DNA of 39,769 bases from the NCBI GenBank assembly GCA_035547915.1, contig DASZTS010000061.1, forward strand, positions 1-39,769, in the 5' to 3' direction. Position numbers and translations under genes: made by a program. Positions within the stretch are counted from its first letter, which is position 1. The number at the start of each line of letters is the position of its first letter. The notes beneath the pieces are model-generated. The model worked only from the letters and a program-made list of their open reading frames with translations. It ran no database searches and was not told where the DNA came from. This DNA comes from DASSFG01 sp035547915. GTDB lineage: Bacteria > Planctomycetota > Planctomycetia > Pirellulales > JAICIG01. Shown here piece after piece: positions 6,724 through 15,197 of the stretch.

Positions 6724-8001
6724 ATGCTCGACCGAAAATTCATTGTGGAAAATGCCGCCGCGGTCAAGGAGAACTGCCGCCAGCGGGGCGTGCAGGCGGA
6801 GGTCGATCGATTGGTCGAGCTCGATGTCCAGCGACGCGAGCGGCTGGCCGAAGTCGAGGAATTGAATCGCCGGGCGAACGACGTTTCCAAATCGATCGGC
6901 AAGGCCAAGGACGCGACCGAGCGCGAAGCGCGCAAGAACGAAGGGCGTGAACTGCGCGAGAAGACCGCCGCGGCCCAGGCCGTGCTCGACGCGACGCTCG
7001 TCGAAATGGATACCCTACAGCGCGGCATCCCCAATATGTCGCATCCGCTGGCGCCTCCTGGCGTGGGCGACGAGGCTGCCGTGGAGGTGAGGCGCGGCAA
7101 GACCGCTCCACGCGAATTCGACTTCCGGCCCCTCGATCATGTCGAGCTGGGAGAACGGCTCGGCCTGATGGACTTCGAAGGCGGATCGAAGGTGACGGGC
7201 CACGGCTTCTATTTTCTCAAGAACGACGCCGTGCTGCTCGAGTTGGCGTTGCAGCGTTACGCGCTCGACATCCTGATCGCCGAGGGATTCACCCCCACGA
7301 TCACGCCCGACCTGGCCCGCAACGAGATCCTCCAGGGGATCGGTTACATTCCCCGCGGTCCCGAGACGCAGATCTACAGCATCGCCGATAGCGATCTGAG
7401 CCTGGTGGCCACGGCCGAGATCACGCTGGGTGGCCTACTGGCCGAAACCGTCCTCGAATCCGACCAGCTCCCGGTCAAATTCTGCGGGATCAGCCACTGC
7501 TACCGCACCGAGGCCGGTGCCCACGGCCGCGCCACGCGCGGCCTGTATCGGGTGCACCAGTTCACCAAGGTGGAGATGTTCGCCTTCACGTTGCCGGAAG
7601 CCAGCGAGGCGACGCTCGATTATTTCTGTGAGTTGGAATGCCGCCTGTTCGACGGCCTGGAGATCCCCTATCGGGTCATCGACACGGCCATTGGCGACCT
7701 GGGCGGACCGGCCTATCGCAAGTTCGATCTGGAAGCCTGGATGCCCGGGCGCGGCGAACGGGGAGAATTCGGAGAGGTCACCAGCACGTCGAACTGCACC
7801 GACTACCAGGCGCGGCGGCTCAATATCCGTTATCGGCAGAAGGGCGAGAAAGGGACTTCGTTCGTTCACACGCTCAACGGCACGGCCATCGCCATCAGCC
7901 GCGGCATCATCGCCGTGCTGGAAAATCATCAGCAGGCCGACGGTTCGGTACGTGTGCCACAGGCGTTGCGGCCCTATCTGGGCAAGGACGTCATCGGCTG
8001 A
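6724..8001 (+). CDS. serS: seryl-tRNA synthetase
   Basis: The 425-residue class II synthetase charges tRNA-Ser with serine. The N-terminal long antiparallel coiled-coil arm that recognises the tRNA covers about residues 30-100 and is rich in Arg, Glu and Lys. The core holds motif 2 (CYRTEAGAHGRATRGLYRVHQF region) and motif 3 near the C-terminus (HTLNGTAIAISRGIIAVLENHQ region). The serine-binding TSTSNCTDYQARR segment lies between them. The start at 6724 (MLDRKFIVEN) matches the family's usual N-terminus. The upstream in-frame ATG at 6643 would add 27 unrelated residues. The gene is convergent with the rhomboid gene, 63 bp away. Confidence 0.97.
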   Translation: MLDRKFIVENAAAVKENCRQRGVQAEVDRLVELDVQRRERLAEVEELNRRANDVSKSIGKAKDATEREARKNEGRELREKTAAAQAVLDATLVEMDTLQRGIPNMSHPLAPPGVGDEAAVEVRRGKTAPREFDFRPLDHVELGERLGLMDFEGGSKVTGHGFYFLKNDAVLLELALQRYALDILIAEGFTPTITPDLARNEILQGIGYIPRGPETQIYSIADSDLSLVATAEITLGGLLAETVLESDQLPVKFCGISHCYRTEAGAHGRATRGLYRVHQFTKVEMFAFTLPEASEATLDYFCELECRLFDGLEIPYRVIDTAIGDLGGPAYRKFDLEAWMPGRGERGEFGEVTSTSNCTDYQARRLNIRYRQKGEKGTSFVHTLNGTAIAISRGIIAVLENHQQADGSVRVPQALRPYLGKDVIG

Positions 8002-8064
8002 GCCGGCAAGCCAGCCGCGGAGAGGGGCGCCTCGCGCGCCGGCCTGTCTCGCCTTACCACCGCG

Positions 8065-8871
8065 TTACCATTGGTCGTCGTAGATCTGATACCCGACGGG
8101 TCTGCGCGGAGGTGGAGGCGGCCGGCCGGCCACCAACGGCATGAGCACCATGCCCGCCAGGAAGCCGCCGATGTGTGCCCAGAAGGCGACGCCCCCCTGC
8201 AAACCGATCTTCACCTGCCGGCTCGCTTCGAGAACCTGCGTCAGGAACCAGAAACCGAGCACGGCCAAGGCGGGGAGTTGCACGACCGTGATGAAGATGA
8301 CCAGCACCACCAGGCAACGCACGTGCGCCCAGGGCCACGTCACGGCGTAGGCCCCCAGCACGGTGGCCACCGCACCGCTGGCGCCGATCACGGGCACCTG
8401 GCTCTGCGGATCGCTCCACCAATGACACAGGTTGGCGAGCACGCCGCCTCCCAGATAAAAGGCGGCGTAGAGCGAGTGGCCCAGCCGGTCTTCGACGTTG
8501 TTGCCGAAAATCCAGAGGAACCACATGTTGCCCAATAAGTGCAGCCAGCCGCCGTGCAAGAAGAGCGACGTGACCAACGAGCTGGCGATCGAAGGCCGGT
8601 CGGCCGGCAGCTCGAAATCGCGCTTGAGCAAGACGGGCACGCCCAGGTGCGGATGCTGGGCCAGCTCCTCGATCGGGATCACCACCGGTCGGCCGTTCCG
8701 CGCCTGACCGAGCCGCGCCGGAATGAAGCCCCGTTGGACGACGACGAGTTGGTGATCGAGATCGGGAAGGAGGTCGATCCACAGCAGGGCCAGCACGTTC
8801 AGACCGATGATCGCGCAGGTGACGATCGGCGGCCGGCGAGTCGGCACGTCGTCGCCGAACGGGAAGATCAT
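8065..8871 (-). CDS. rhomboid-family intramembrane serine protease
   Basis: The 268-residue polytopic membrane protein has the rhomboid Ser-His dyad: S165 in GASG (163-166) and H233 in AHIGGFLAG. The HxxxN oxyanion-hole segment is at H111-N115, in LHGGWLHLLGNMWFLW. About six hydrophobic segments are visible: near 15-35, 98-122, 133-150, 162-180, 185-212 and 230-250. Rhomboids cut transmembrane helices of other membrane proteins; the substrate here is unknown. A polar insert (about 38-90) sits between the first and second membrane segments, as in many planctomycete and actinobacterial rhomboids. Its ATG overlaps the stop codon of the upstream dehydratase gene (ATGA), so the two are translationally coupled. 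Confidence 0.94.
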   Translation of the reverse strand: MIFPFGDDVPTRRPPIVTCAIIGLNVLALLWIDLLPDLDHQLVVVQRGFIPARLGQARNGRPVVIPIEELAQHPHLGVPVLLKRDFELPADRPSIASSLVTSLFLHGGWLHLLGNMWFLWIFGNNVEDRLGHSLYAAFYLGGGVLANLCHWWSDPQSQVPVIGASGAVATVLGAYAVTWPWAHVRCLVVLVIFITVVQLPALAVLGFWFLTQVLEASRQVKIGLQGGVAFWAHIGGFLAGMVLMPLVAGRPPPPPRRPVGYQIYDDQW

Positions 8872-9446
8872 GCGGTGCCGTGTCGGGCTGCGGTCTGCGG
8901 CACCGTTGTGCCTTCGCCAGGATTCGTGCTTTGACCGGCCGTTTTGCTCGGTCCACCCTGGATGGGCAAAGGAACGCCCTTGATCTGCCCCTCGCAGACC
9001 ATCGAATTACGCACAAACCCCTGAAACCGGCTGATGACCAGCGCGCCCCGCCGGACCTTTATGAGTTGGGCCACCATCACCAGGCGATCGCCCGGATAGA
9101 CCGGATCGCGGAAGCGGACTTCGTCCATGCCGCCGAAACCGAGCACCTCGGCCCCCAGCAGGTCGTACTTCTGCGACAGGTAGCTGCACAACTGGGCCGC
9201 GCACTCGCAGAGCATCACGCCCGGCATGATCGGCATACCCGGCATGTGGCCGCGGGCCCAGAATTCGTCGCCCCGCACGTCCTTGTAGCCCACGCCGAGC
9301 TTCCCCTCCACGTCTTCATAGACGATGGCGGTGAGCTGCTCCATCTCGAAGCGCTGCGGGTTGAAGCGGCGGATCCCCTCGATGTCGGCCACGACCCGAT
9401 TCATGTCGAGCTGGGAGACGTCGATGATTAGACCACTTTTAGCCAC
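8868..9446 (-). CDS. FabZ-type beta-hydroxyacyl-ACP dehydratase
   Basis: The 192-residue hot-dog-fold protein would dehydrate 3-hydroxyacyl-ACP in fatty acid elongation. The active-site histidine is H67 in GHMPGMPIMPG, close to the FabZ consensus GHFPGxPIxPG. The partner glutamate is E81 in CECAAQL. It is longer than typical FabZ (about 145-160 residues), with roughly 25 extra N-terminal residues and a low-complexity C-terminal tail from about 165. This could be a paralogue acting on specialised lipids rather than the main FabZ, and the window cannot decide. It overlaps the rhomboid start by four bases (ATGA). Confidence 0.87.
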   Translation of the reverse strand: MAKSGLIIDVSQLDMNRVVADIEGIRRFNPQRFEMEQLTAIVYEDVEGKLGVGYKDVRGDEFWARGHMPGMPIMPGVMLCECAAQLCSYLSQKYDLLGAEVLGFGGMDEVRFRDPVYPGDRLVMVAQLIKVRRGALVISRFQGFVRNSMVCEGQIKGVPLPIQGGPSKTAGQSTNPGEGTTVPQTAARHGTA

Positions 9447-9508
9447 GCACGGATCCCCGAACGGTTCAACGCGGAATCAACGTCAACGGAGTCACTGAAC
9501 CGGTCGAT

Positions 9509-9607
9509 TCAGGTCTTGATTTGCTTGCGTTTGAGGCGGCGGGCCTTGCTGTTGGCGGGGCGGGAACCGTGATTGGGTTTCTTCAGGACGCGGTGCGGTT
9601 TTGCCAT
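9509..9607 (-). CDS. very small, highly basic protein of unknown function
   Basis: Starting at the ATG at 9607, the minus strand encodes 32 residues beginning MAKPHRVLKKPNHGSRPAN. Twelve of the 32 are Lys or Arg, two are His, and none is Asp or Glu. Such composition is typical of ribosome-associated or RNA-binding micro-proteins. I have the impression of seeing close relatives in other planctomycetes but cannot confirm it here. A longer frame opens at 9727, but the upstream part has no such bias and crosses the presumed promoter region, so I prefer the short start. It lies 62 bp upstream of the dehydratase gene on the same strand. No Shine-Dalgarno sequence is seen. Confidence 0.55.
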   Translation of the reverse strand: MAKPHRVLKKPNHGSRPANSKARRLKRKQIKT

Positions 9608-9720
9608 GGGGCGCAGTCGAGCTAACAAGGCGTGCAAACTAAATGGGACAACCGGCAAATCTACCATGAATCCGGTCGCATGAATAGTACGACCGACTGC
9701 CGGCAACGGGTCGCGGTTGA

Positions 9721-9749
9721 TTGACACTCGCCTCTCGCGCCATTAGCTT
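9721..9749 (+). promoter_or_regulatory. candidate promoter of the pilus/secretion cluster
   Basis: A perfect -35 TTGACA at 9721-9726 is followed after 17 bp by TAGCTT at 9744-9749, a weak -10. It lies about 140 bp before the first ATPase gene. The rest of 9608-9887 shows no gene. Confidence 0.4.
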
Positions 9750-9887
9750 AAATCAATATGGCGCACGGGTCTTGTGCACCGATGCGCGCTCGTTCGTCGC
9801 CCGGCGCGGTGGCCCTTTCCCGTCTCACAGGCCGGCCGTACGACCGATTTTCACCGGAACTCCTGAACACCACGGACCTCCCAAACT

Positions 9888-11600
9888 ATGGCCACGAGCA
9901 TGGGCGACTTCACCGAAATCCTTATTCGCCAAGGTGTTGTCAGCAGCAATCAATTGGCGGAAGCCGTCCAGATGGCCAAGGGCTCGAGCACCAAGGTCAG
10001 CGATGCCCTGATTCGGCTCGGATACGCCACCAGCGAAGAAGTGATGCGGGCGGTGGCCCAGCAATACGGCTACGACTATGTCGACCTGAACGAAGTCAGC
10101 ATCCCCCCCTCGGTCATCGAGTTGGTGCCCGAGTCGGTGGCCCGCGAAAACGCCATCCTGCCGATGGACGAGCGCGACGGATCGTTGAAGGTGATCATCA
10201 GCGACCCCGAAGATTTCGAGACGCTCGATAAATTGCGATTCATCCTCAATCGGCGCGTGGAGGTCGCCCTGGCTCCCCGCGAAGTGATCGTCGACGCCAT
10301 CAACCGCCATTACGGATTGACCGAGGGCGAAAGCGCCGACTCGATGTTGCAGGAGTTCACCGACACGGCCATCGATTTTACCGAGACGGAAGAGACGGCC
10401 GCCACGGCCGACGAACAGGTCGACGAGACGAGCGCACCGATCGTCCGGCTCGTACACCTGGTCATCACCGAGGCCGTGCAGCTACGGGCCTCGGACATCC
10501 ATATCGAACCGTTCGAGGACCGAGTGCGCATTCGATACAGGATCGACGGCGTGTTGCAAGAACGCGACAGTCCGCCCCGCCGCTTGCTGGGTGCCATCCT
10601 CTCGCGCATCAAGATTCTGGCGAAGATCGACATCGCCGAACGTCGCCGCCCCCAAGACGGGCGGATCAAGGTCACGGTGGGCGAGAAGGAGCTCGACCTG
10701 CGCGTCAGCGTGCTCCCCACCAACCACGGACAGTCGATCGTCATGCGTCTGCTCGACAAGGACAACATCCGCGTCGGCGTACGGCAGCTCGGCTTGTCGG
10801 AAGGCGATTTCCGCACCTTCCAGAACCTGATACGCCGGCCGAACGGGATCATCCTCGTGACCGGGCCGACCGGCTCGGGCAAGACAACCACCCTCTATGC
10901 GGCGCTGAACGACCTGAACCGCCCAGACCGCAAAATCATCACGGCCGAGGACCCCGTCGAGTATTACCTGCCGGGGATCAATCAGGTCGAGGTGCGGCAC
11001 TCCATCGGGCTCGATTTCGCGCGTATCATCCGGGCCATGTTGCGGCAGGCGCCGAACGTCATCCTGGTGGGAGAAATGCGAGATAGCGAGACGGCGGAGA
11101 TGGGAATTCAGGCTTCTTTAACTGGACACTTAGTTTTCAGTACACTTCATACGAACGATGCGCCCGGCGCTATTACGCGCATGGTGGATATGGGGGTCCC
11201 AGCCTATCTGGTGGCAAGTAGCGTGGTGGCGGTCCTGGCTCAGCGTCTGGTGCGGGTCATCTGCCCCAAGTGCAAGCAGCCGTTCAGGCCCTCCGACGCG
11301 ACGTTGGAACTGGCCGGCATCACGGAGGAAATGGCAGCCACCGCCACCTTCATGAAGGGAAAGGGTTGCTCGAATTGCAGTAAATCGGGTTATCGGGGTA
11401 GATTGGGTATTTTCGAGCTGATGCTCATGTCGTCACGGATTCGCGAGCTTTCCTACCAAGGTGCCTCGACCCAGGAACTGCGGAGAGCCGCCGTATCCCA
11501 AGGCATGCACACGCTTTATCAAGACGGCATCCACAAGGTACTGCGGGGGATCACCACCGTGGAAGAGGTCATGCGCGTCTCGAAGAAGACGGAGGACTGA
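9888..11600 (+). CDS. gspE: GspE/PilB-type secretion or pilus assembly ATPase (first copy)
   Basis: The 570-residue cytoplasmic hexameric ATPase powers pseudopilus or pilus extension. Residues 1-150 form the N-terminal GspE/MshE-type domain (FTEILIRQGVVSSNQLAEAV onward). An Asp/Glu-rich linker at about 150-185 leads to the RecA-like ATPase domain. Walker A is GPTGSGKT at 326-333. The Asp box is DIHIEPFEDRVRIRYRIDG. The Walker B region reads VGEMRDSETAE, and the His box follows as FSTLHTNDAPGA. A four-cysteine zinc site is present at C459, C462, C494 and C497, as in GspE. A 60-bp stretch at 11101-11160 is only about 42% GC, unlike the rest. The gene opens the cluster and is followed by a 455-bp gap before pilT. 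Confidence 0.94.
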   Translation: MATSMGDFTEILIRQGVVSSNQLAEAVQMAKGSSTKVSDALIRLGYATSEEVMRAVAQQYGYDYVDLNEVSIPPSVIELVPESVARENAILPMDERDGSLKVIISDPEDFETLDKLRFILNRRVEVALAPREVIVDAINRHYGLTEGESADSMLQEFTDTAIDFTETEETAATADEQVDETSAPIVRLVHLVITEAVQLRASDIHIEPFEDRVRIRYRIDGVLQERDSPPRRLLGAILSRIKILAKIDIAERRRPQDGRIKVTVGEKELDLRVSVLPTNHGQSIVMRLLDKDNIRVGVRQLGLSEGDFRTFQNLIRRPNGIILVTGPTGSGKTTTLYAALNDLNRPDRKIITAEDPVEYYLPGINQVEVRHSIGLDFARIIRAMLRQAPNVILVGEMRDSETAEMGIQASLTGHLVFSTLHTNDAPGAITRMVDMGVPAYLVASSVVAVLAQRLVRVICPKCKQPFRPSDATLELAGITEEMAATATFMKGKGCSNCSKSGYRGRLGIFELMLMSSRIRELSYQGASTQELRRAAVSQGMHTLYQDGIHKVLRGITTVEEVMRVSKKTED

Positions 11601-12055
11601 GACGGCGGGAAGAAACCGGTCCGAGCGGCGCAAGGAGCCAAAGCCGGCCGACGGAAAGGACCTGCGAACCGGCGGTTCGGCCAAACGGCCTGACTACGGC
11701 CCCTAGCCGGTGCCCCAGGAACGGCAGATAGATGATCCGCCGCGTGCCAAACGCGCAAAAAAGTTGCGTTGGCCGCGGGCGAGGCGAATAATCGACTCTG
11801 TGCGGAGAACATCGGGCTCGGCCCAGGCAAAGGTCGTAGCTCGGTCGGCGCAATGCCGGCGAACCCGATCGATCCCCGCGCGGCACGCTCCACGACGGCG
11901 AACATATCTGGGCCAGTCAAGGCTCGCCGCTTCGTCGGGCAAGGAACGACAGAGAACAAGGTACCCGTTACTAGACTCACGCCGAACGGTCCCGGGCAGG
12001 TGGCCGATGCGGGGTGGTGCTTCCCGAACGAAACCCCGCGACTTAGCGAATTGCT
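11601..12055. other. 455-bp gap between gspE and pilT with no recognised gene
   Basis: Open frames here on both strands are arginine-rich and end or begin in neighbouring genes, so they look like GC shadows. I see no clear terminator or tRNA. A promoter for pilT may lie here, but no convincing -35/-10 pair was found. Confidence 0.5.
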
Positions 12056-13180
12056 GTGGGCACGATCCTCATCGACAAACTGTTGCAGACCGTCGTCAGC
12101 CAGGGGGCGAGCGACCTGCACATCTCCGTAGGCCAGCCGCCGGTGGTGCGTCTGCACGGCCGCATGCGCAAGCTCGAGACCAAGGTCCTTTCGCCCGACG
12201 ACACCGTGGCGCTGATGAAGTCGATCGCGCCCGACCGCTGCCAGACCGAGCTACAAGAGGTCGGTGGCAGCGATTTCGGCTTCGCCTTCGGGGCCGCCGC
12301 CCGGTTCCGCGTCTCCATCTTCAAGCAGAAGGGGAACGTGGGCATGGTGTTGCGGCAAATCCCCAACAAGTTCCTCACGATGGAACAGTTGGGCCTGCCG
12401 CTGGCCTGCAAAGAGTTGATCATGCGCCCGCGCGGACTGTTCCTGGTCACGGGCCCCACGGGTTCGGGCAAGAGCACGAGTCTGGCCAGCATGATCAACT
12501 ACCTGAACGAGACCGTCGACCATCACATCATTACGATCGAAGACCCGATCGAGTTCTATCACACGCACAAGATGTCGACGGTCAACCAGCGCGAGGTGGG
12601 TGTCGACGTGCCGAGCTTCGCCGAGGCCATCCGCCGCGCGTTGCGGCAAGACCCCGACGTGATCCTGGTGGGCGAAATGCGCGACCTGGAAACGATCGAG
12701 GCCGCCATCACGGCGGCCGAGACCGGCCACGTCGTGTTCGGCACGCTGCACACCACCGGTGCACAAGGCACGGTCAACCGCATCATCGACGTCTTTCCGA
12801 CCAACCAGCAGGACCAGATTCGCACGCAGCTTTCGACCTCGATCATCGCCGTGCTGTCGCAGACGTTGCTCCCCAAGGTCGGCGGCGGCCGCGTCGCCGC
12901 CCACGAGATGCTGGTGGTGACGCCCGCCATCGCCAACCTGATTCGCGAGAACAAGACGTTCCGCATCAACTCGTCGATCCAGACGGGGGCCAAGTTCGGC
13001 ATGCAGTTGCTCGACGACCACATGTTCCGGCTGTGGCGGGACGGGGTCGTCTCCAAGGAAGAGGTGATGATCAAGGCGCAGAAGGCCGACGACCTGGCCG
13101 CGCGCATCGCGCGTGCCGAGCGCGGCCTGTTCGACGACGACGAATCGGGAGACGACGAAGATGATGACGATGATGAATAG
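12056..13180 (+). CDS. pilT: PilT-type retraction ATPase
   Basis: The 374-residue protein is a twitching-motility-type ATPase that disassembles type IV pili. It lacks the long N-terminal domain of GspE and begins with a PAS-like domain (IDKLLQTVVSQGASDLHISVGQPP). Walker A is GPTGSGKS at 133-140. The Asp box, Walker B (VGEMRDLETIEAA) and the PilT hallmark AETGHVVFGTLHTTGA are all present. The start is GTG at 12056. There is no in-frame ATG nearby, and the N-terminus matches PilT proteins. The C-terminus ends in an unusual acidic tail, FDDDESGDDEDDDDDE. It is flanked by two GspE-type genes, which suggests that the system can retract. Confidence 0.94.
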   Translation: MGTILIDKLLQTVVSQGASDLHISVGQPPVVRLHGRMRKLETKVLSPDDTVALMKSIAPDRCQTELQEVGGSDFGFAFGAAARFRVSIFKQKGNVGMVLRQIPNKFLTMEQLGLPLACKELIMRPRGLFLVTGPTGSGKSTSLASMINYLNETVDHHIITIEDPIEFYHTHKMSTVNQREVGVDVPSFAEAIRRALRQDPDVILVGEMRDLETIEAAITAAETGHVVFGTLHTTGAQGTVNRIIDVFPTNQQDQIRTQLSTSIIAVLSQTLLPKVGGGRVAAHEMLVVTPAIANLIRENKTFRINSSIQTGAKFGMQLLDDHMFRLWRDGVVSKEEVMIKAQKADDLAARIARAERGLFDDDESGDDEDDDDDE

Positions 13181-13274
13181 TCGCTGGCTGGCCCGCCGAG
13201 CGGGGACGGGGCGGGCCGCGGCAAAACGATCCTGAGACCAAGACCCACACGCACGACCTCTCACTCTTAAAGAC

Positions 13275-14990
13275 ATGGCCATCCGACGCATCGGTCAGAT
13301 TTTCGTCGACCTCGGTTTCATCACCGACGAACAGTTGGAAGTGCTGCTGGAAGAGCAGGAACAGCGGCCGCACGAGCTGATCGGGCAGATCGCCCTGAGC
13401 ATGAACTTCGTCACCGACGAGCAGTTGGCCCAGGCGCTGGCCGAACAGATGGGTTTGCAGGCCATCAGCCTGGCCGACCTGGTGATCACGCCCGACGTGC
13501 TCAGCCAGGTGACCGACGTGATGGCCCAGATGTATCGCATCGTGCCGATCAGCTTTCGCGACGGCGTGCTGACCATCGCCATGGCCGAGCCGCAGAAGTT
13601 GCAGATCCTCGACGAGCTGCGTACCTTCCTGGGTCATGAAGTGCGGGCGGTGGTCACCACCGAGACCGACATCACCAAGTCGCTCGAGCGCTTCTACTCG
13701 GCCAGCGAAAGCGTCGAGCAGCTCATCGACTCGATGGCCGAAGACGAAGAGCTGGCCAAGGCCGCCGAGTTGGCGGGCCGCGCCAACGCCTTCGACCTGA
13801 CCAGCGTCGAGGCGCTGGCCGACAGTGCCCCGGTTCGCAAGCTGCTGAACATGGTGCTGCTGCTGGCCATCAAGGACCACGCCAGCGACTTGCACTTCGA
13901 GCCGTTCGAGAGCGAGTTCAAGATTCGCATCAAGGCCGACGGCGTGTTGTATGAAATGGTGCCGCCGCCCCGCCACTTGGCCTTTGCTATCACCACCCGC
14001 ATCAAGGTGATGGCCAACCTCGACATCGCCGAACGGCGCCTGCCGCAGGACGGCCGCATCGAGCTGACCGTGGGCGGCCACCCCGTCGACCTGCGCGTCA
14101 GCGTGTTGCCCACCATGTTCGGCGAGAGTGTCGTCATGCGGGTGCTCGACCGCTCGGTGGTGAAGCTCGACCTGAACGCGGTGGGCATGGGGGCCGAAAC
14201 GCTCAAGAACTTCCGCCAGGTGATCAACAAGCCCAACGGCATCATCCTGGTCACCGGCCCCACCGGCTCGGGCAAGACCACCACGCTCTATTCGGCCTTG
14301 AACGAGTTGAACCACGTCTCCGACAAGCTCATCACCACCGAGGATCCGGTCGAATACGACATGGACGGCATCGTGCAGGTGCCCATCGACCACACGATCG
14401 GCAACACGTTCGCCGCCTGCCTGCGGGCCATCTTGCGGCAGGATCCCGATAAGATCCTGGTGGGCGAGATCCGCGACAGCGAGACGGCCGAGATTGCCGT
14501 GCAGGCCTCGCTCACCGGCCACACGGTATTCAGCACGCTGCACACGAACGACGCGCCCGGCACCGTCACCCGCCTGCGCGATATGGGCGTGCCGCCGTTT
14601 CTCATCACGGCGACGGTCGAGGCCATCTTGGCCCAACGGCTGGTGCGCCGCATCTGCGTGCATTGCAAGGACGAGACGCGGCCCAGCAACGACCTGCTCG
14701 CCGACTTGCAGCTCACACCCGATGACGTCCGCGGCAAGAAGTTCTATCGCGGCAAGGGTTGCGAGGCGTGCAACAACACGGGCTATAAGGGTCGCGTGGG
14801 CCTGTTCGAGCTGATGGTGATGAACGACGATCTGCGCGACATGGTCATGCGGAACGCCTCGACGGACGAGTTGCGCGAGCGGGCCAAGAGCTTTGGGATG
14901 GTCCCCCTGCGCGACGCCGGCATGGACGCCGTGTACGGCGGTATGACCTCCGTCGAGGAAATAGTGCGCGAGACGATTTTGGAAGGATGA
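13275..14990 (+). CDS. gspE: GspE/PilB-type assembly ATPase (second copy)
   Basis: The 571-residue paralogue has the same architecture as the first ATPase: N-terminal GspE/MshE-type domain (RIGQIFVDLGFITDEQLEVLLEEQ), linker, and RecA-like domain. Walker A is GPTGSGKT at 328-335, Walker B is VGEIRDSETAE, the His box is FSTLHTNDAPGT, and the zinc cysteines are in CVHCKDE and GCEACNNTGYKGR. The two copies are clearly distinct in the N-terminal half, so this is not a recent duplication. One may serve pilus extension and the other secretion, or they may form a mixed motor. The window cannot tell which. A 98-bp inverted-repeat element lies between this gene and the platform-protein gene. Confidence 0.94.
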   Translation: MAIRRIGQIFVDLGFITDEQLEVLLEEQEQRPHELIGQIALSMNFVTDEQLAQALAEQMGLQAISLADLVITPDVLSQVTDVMAQMYRIVPISFRDGVLTIAMAEPQKLQILDELRTFLGHEVRAVVTTETDITKSLERFYSASESVEQLIDSMAEDEELAKAAELAGRANAFDLTSVEALADSAPVRKLLNMVLLLAIKDHASDLHFEPFESEFKIRIKADGVLYEMVPPPRHLAFAITTRIKVMANLDIAERRLPQDGRIELTVGGHPVDLRVSVLPTMFGESVVMRVLDRSVVKLDLNAVGMGAETLKNFRQVINKPNGIILVTGPTGSGKTTTLYSALNELNHVSDKLITTEDPVEYDMDGIVQVPIDHTIGNTFAACLRAILRQDPDKILVGEIRDSETAEIAVQASLTGHTVFSTLHTNDAPGTVTRLRDMGVPPFLITATVEAILAQRLVRRICVHCKDETRPSNDLLADLQLTPDDVRGKKFYRGKGCEACNNTGYKGRVGLFELMVMNDDLRDMVMRNASTDELRERAKSFGMVPLRDAGMDAVYGGMTSVEEIVRETILEG

Positions 14991-15013
14991 TCGGCTGACT
15001 GGATTTTTGGTAA

Positions 15014-15112
15014 TAGCCGCTGACAGAACCCGGAAGCCGGAGCGCCGTGGGCAAAAAATCGGCCATGAAACGCCGATTTTTCGGAAGCTCGGGCCGGTTT
15101 TGTCGGTTGCTC
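15014..15112. repeat. inverted-repeat intergenic element, copy A
   Basis: This 99-bp element is about 89% identical to 22649-22746. Its ends are complementary: AGCCGCTGACAGAACCCGG on the left, CCGGTTTTGTCGGTTGCT on the right. An inner stem is formed by AAAAATCGGC and GCCGATTTTT, so the whole element can fold into a long hairpin. It encodes no protein. It may be a REP-like or MITE-like repeat, or a transcriptional attenuator within the cluster. Confidence 0.8.
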
Positions 15113-15197
15113 TAAGCCTCTGAATTCGACATACAAAGCGTTGCTCGGTGCCGGGCAACCTTGAGCTACCCCCTATCTCATACGAAGACGCTTTCCC

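Noticed and set aside
11710..13164. 484-codon plus-strand frame spanning the gspE-pilT gap and pilT
   Set aside because: It is out of frame with pilT, and its pilT-overlapping part is an Arg-rich shadow. PilT itself has all family motifs in the other frame.
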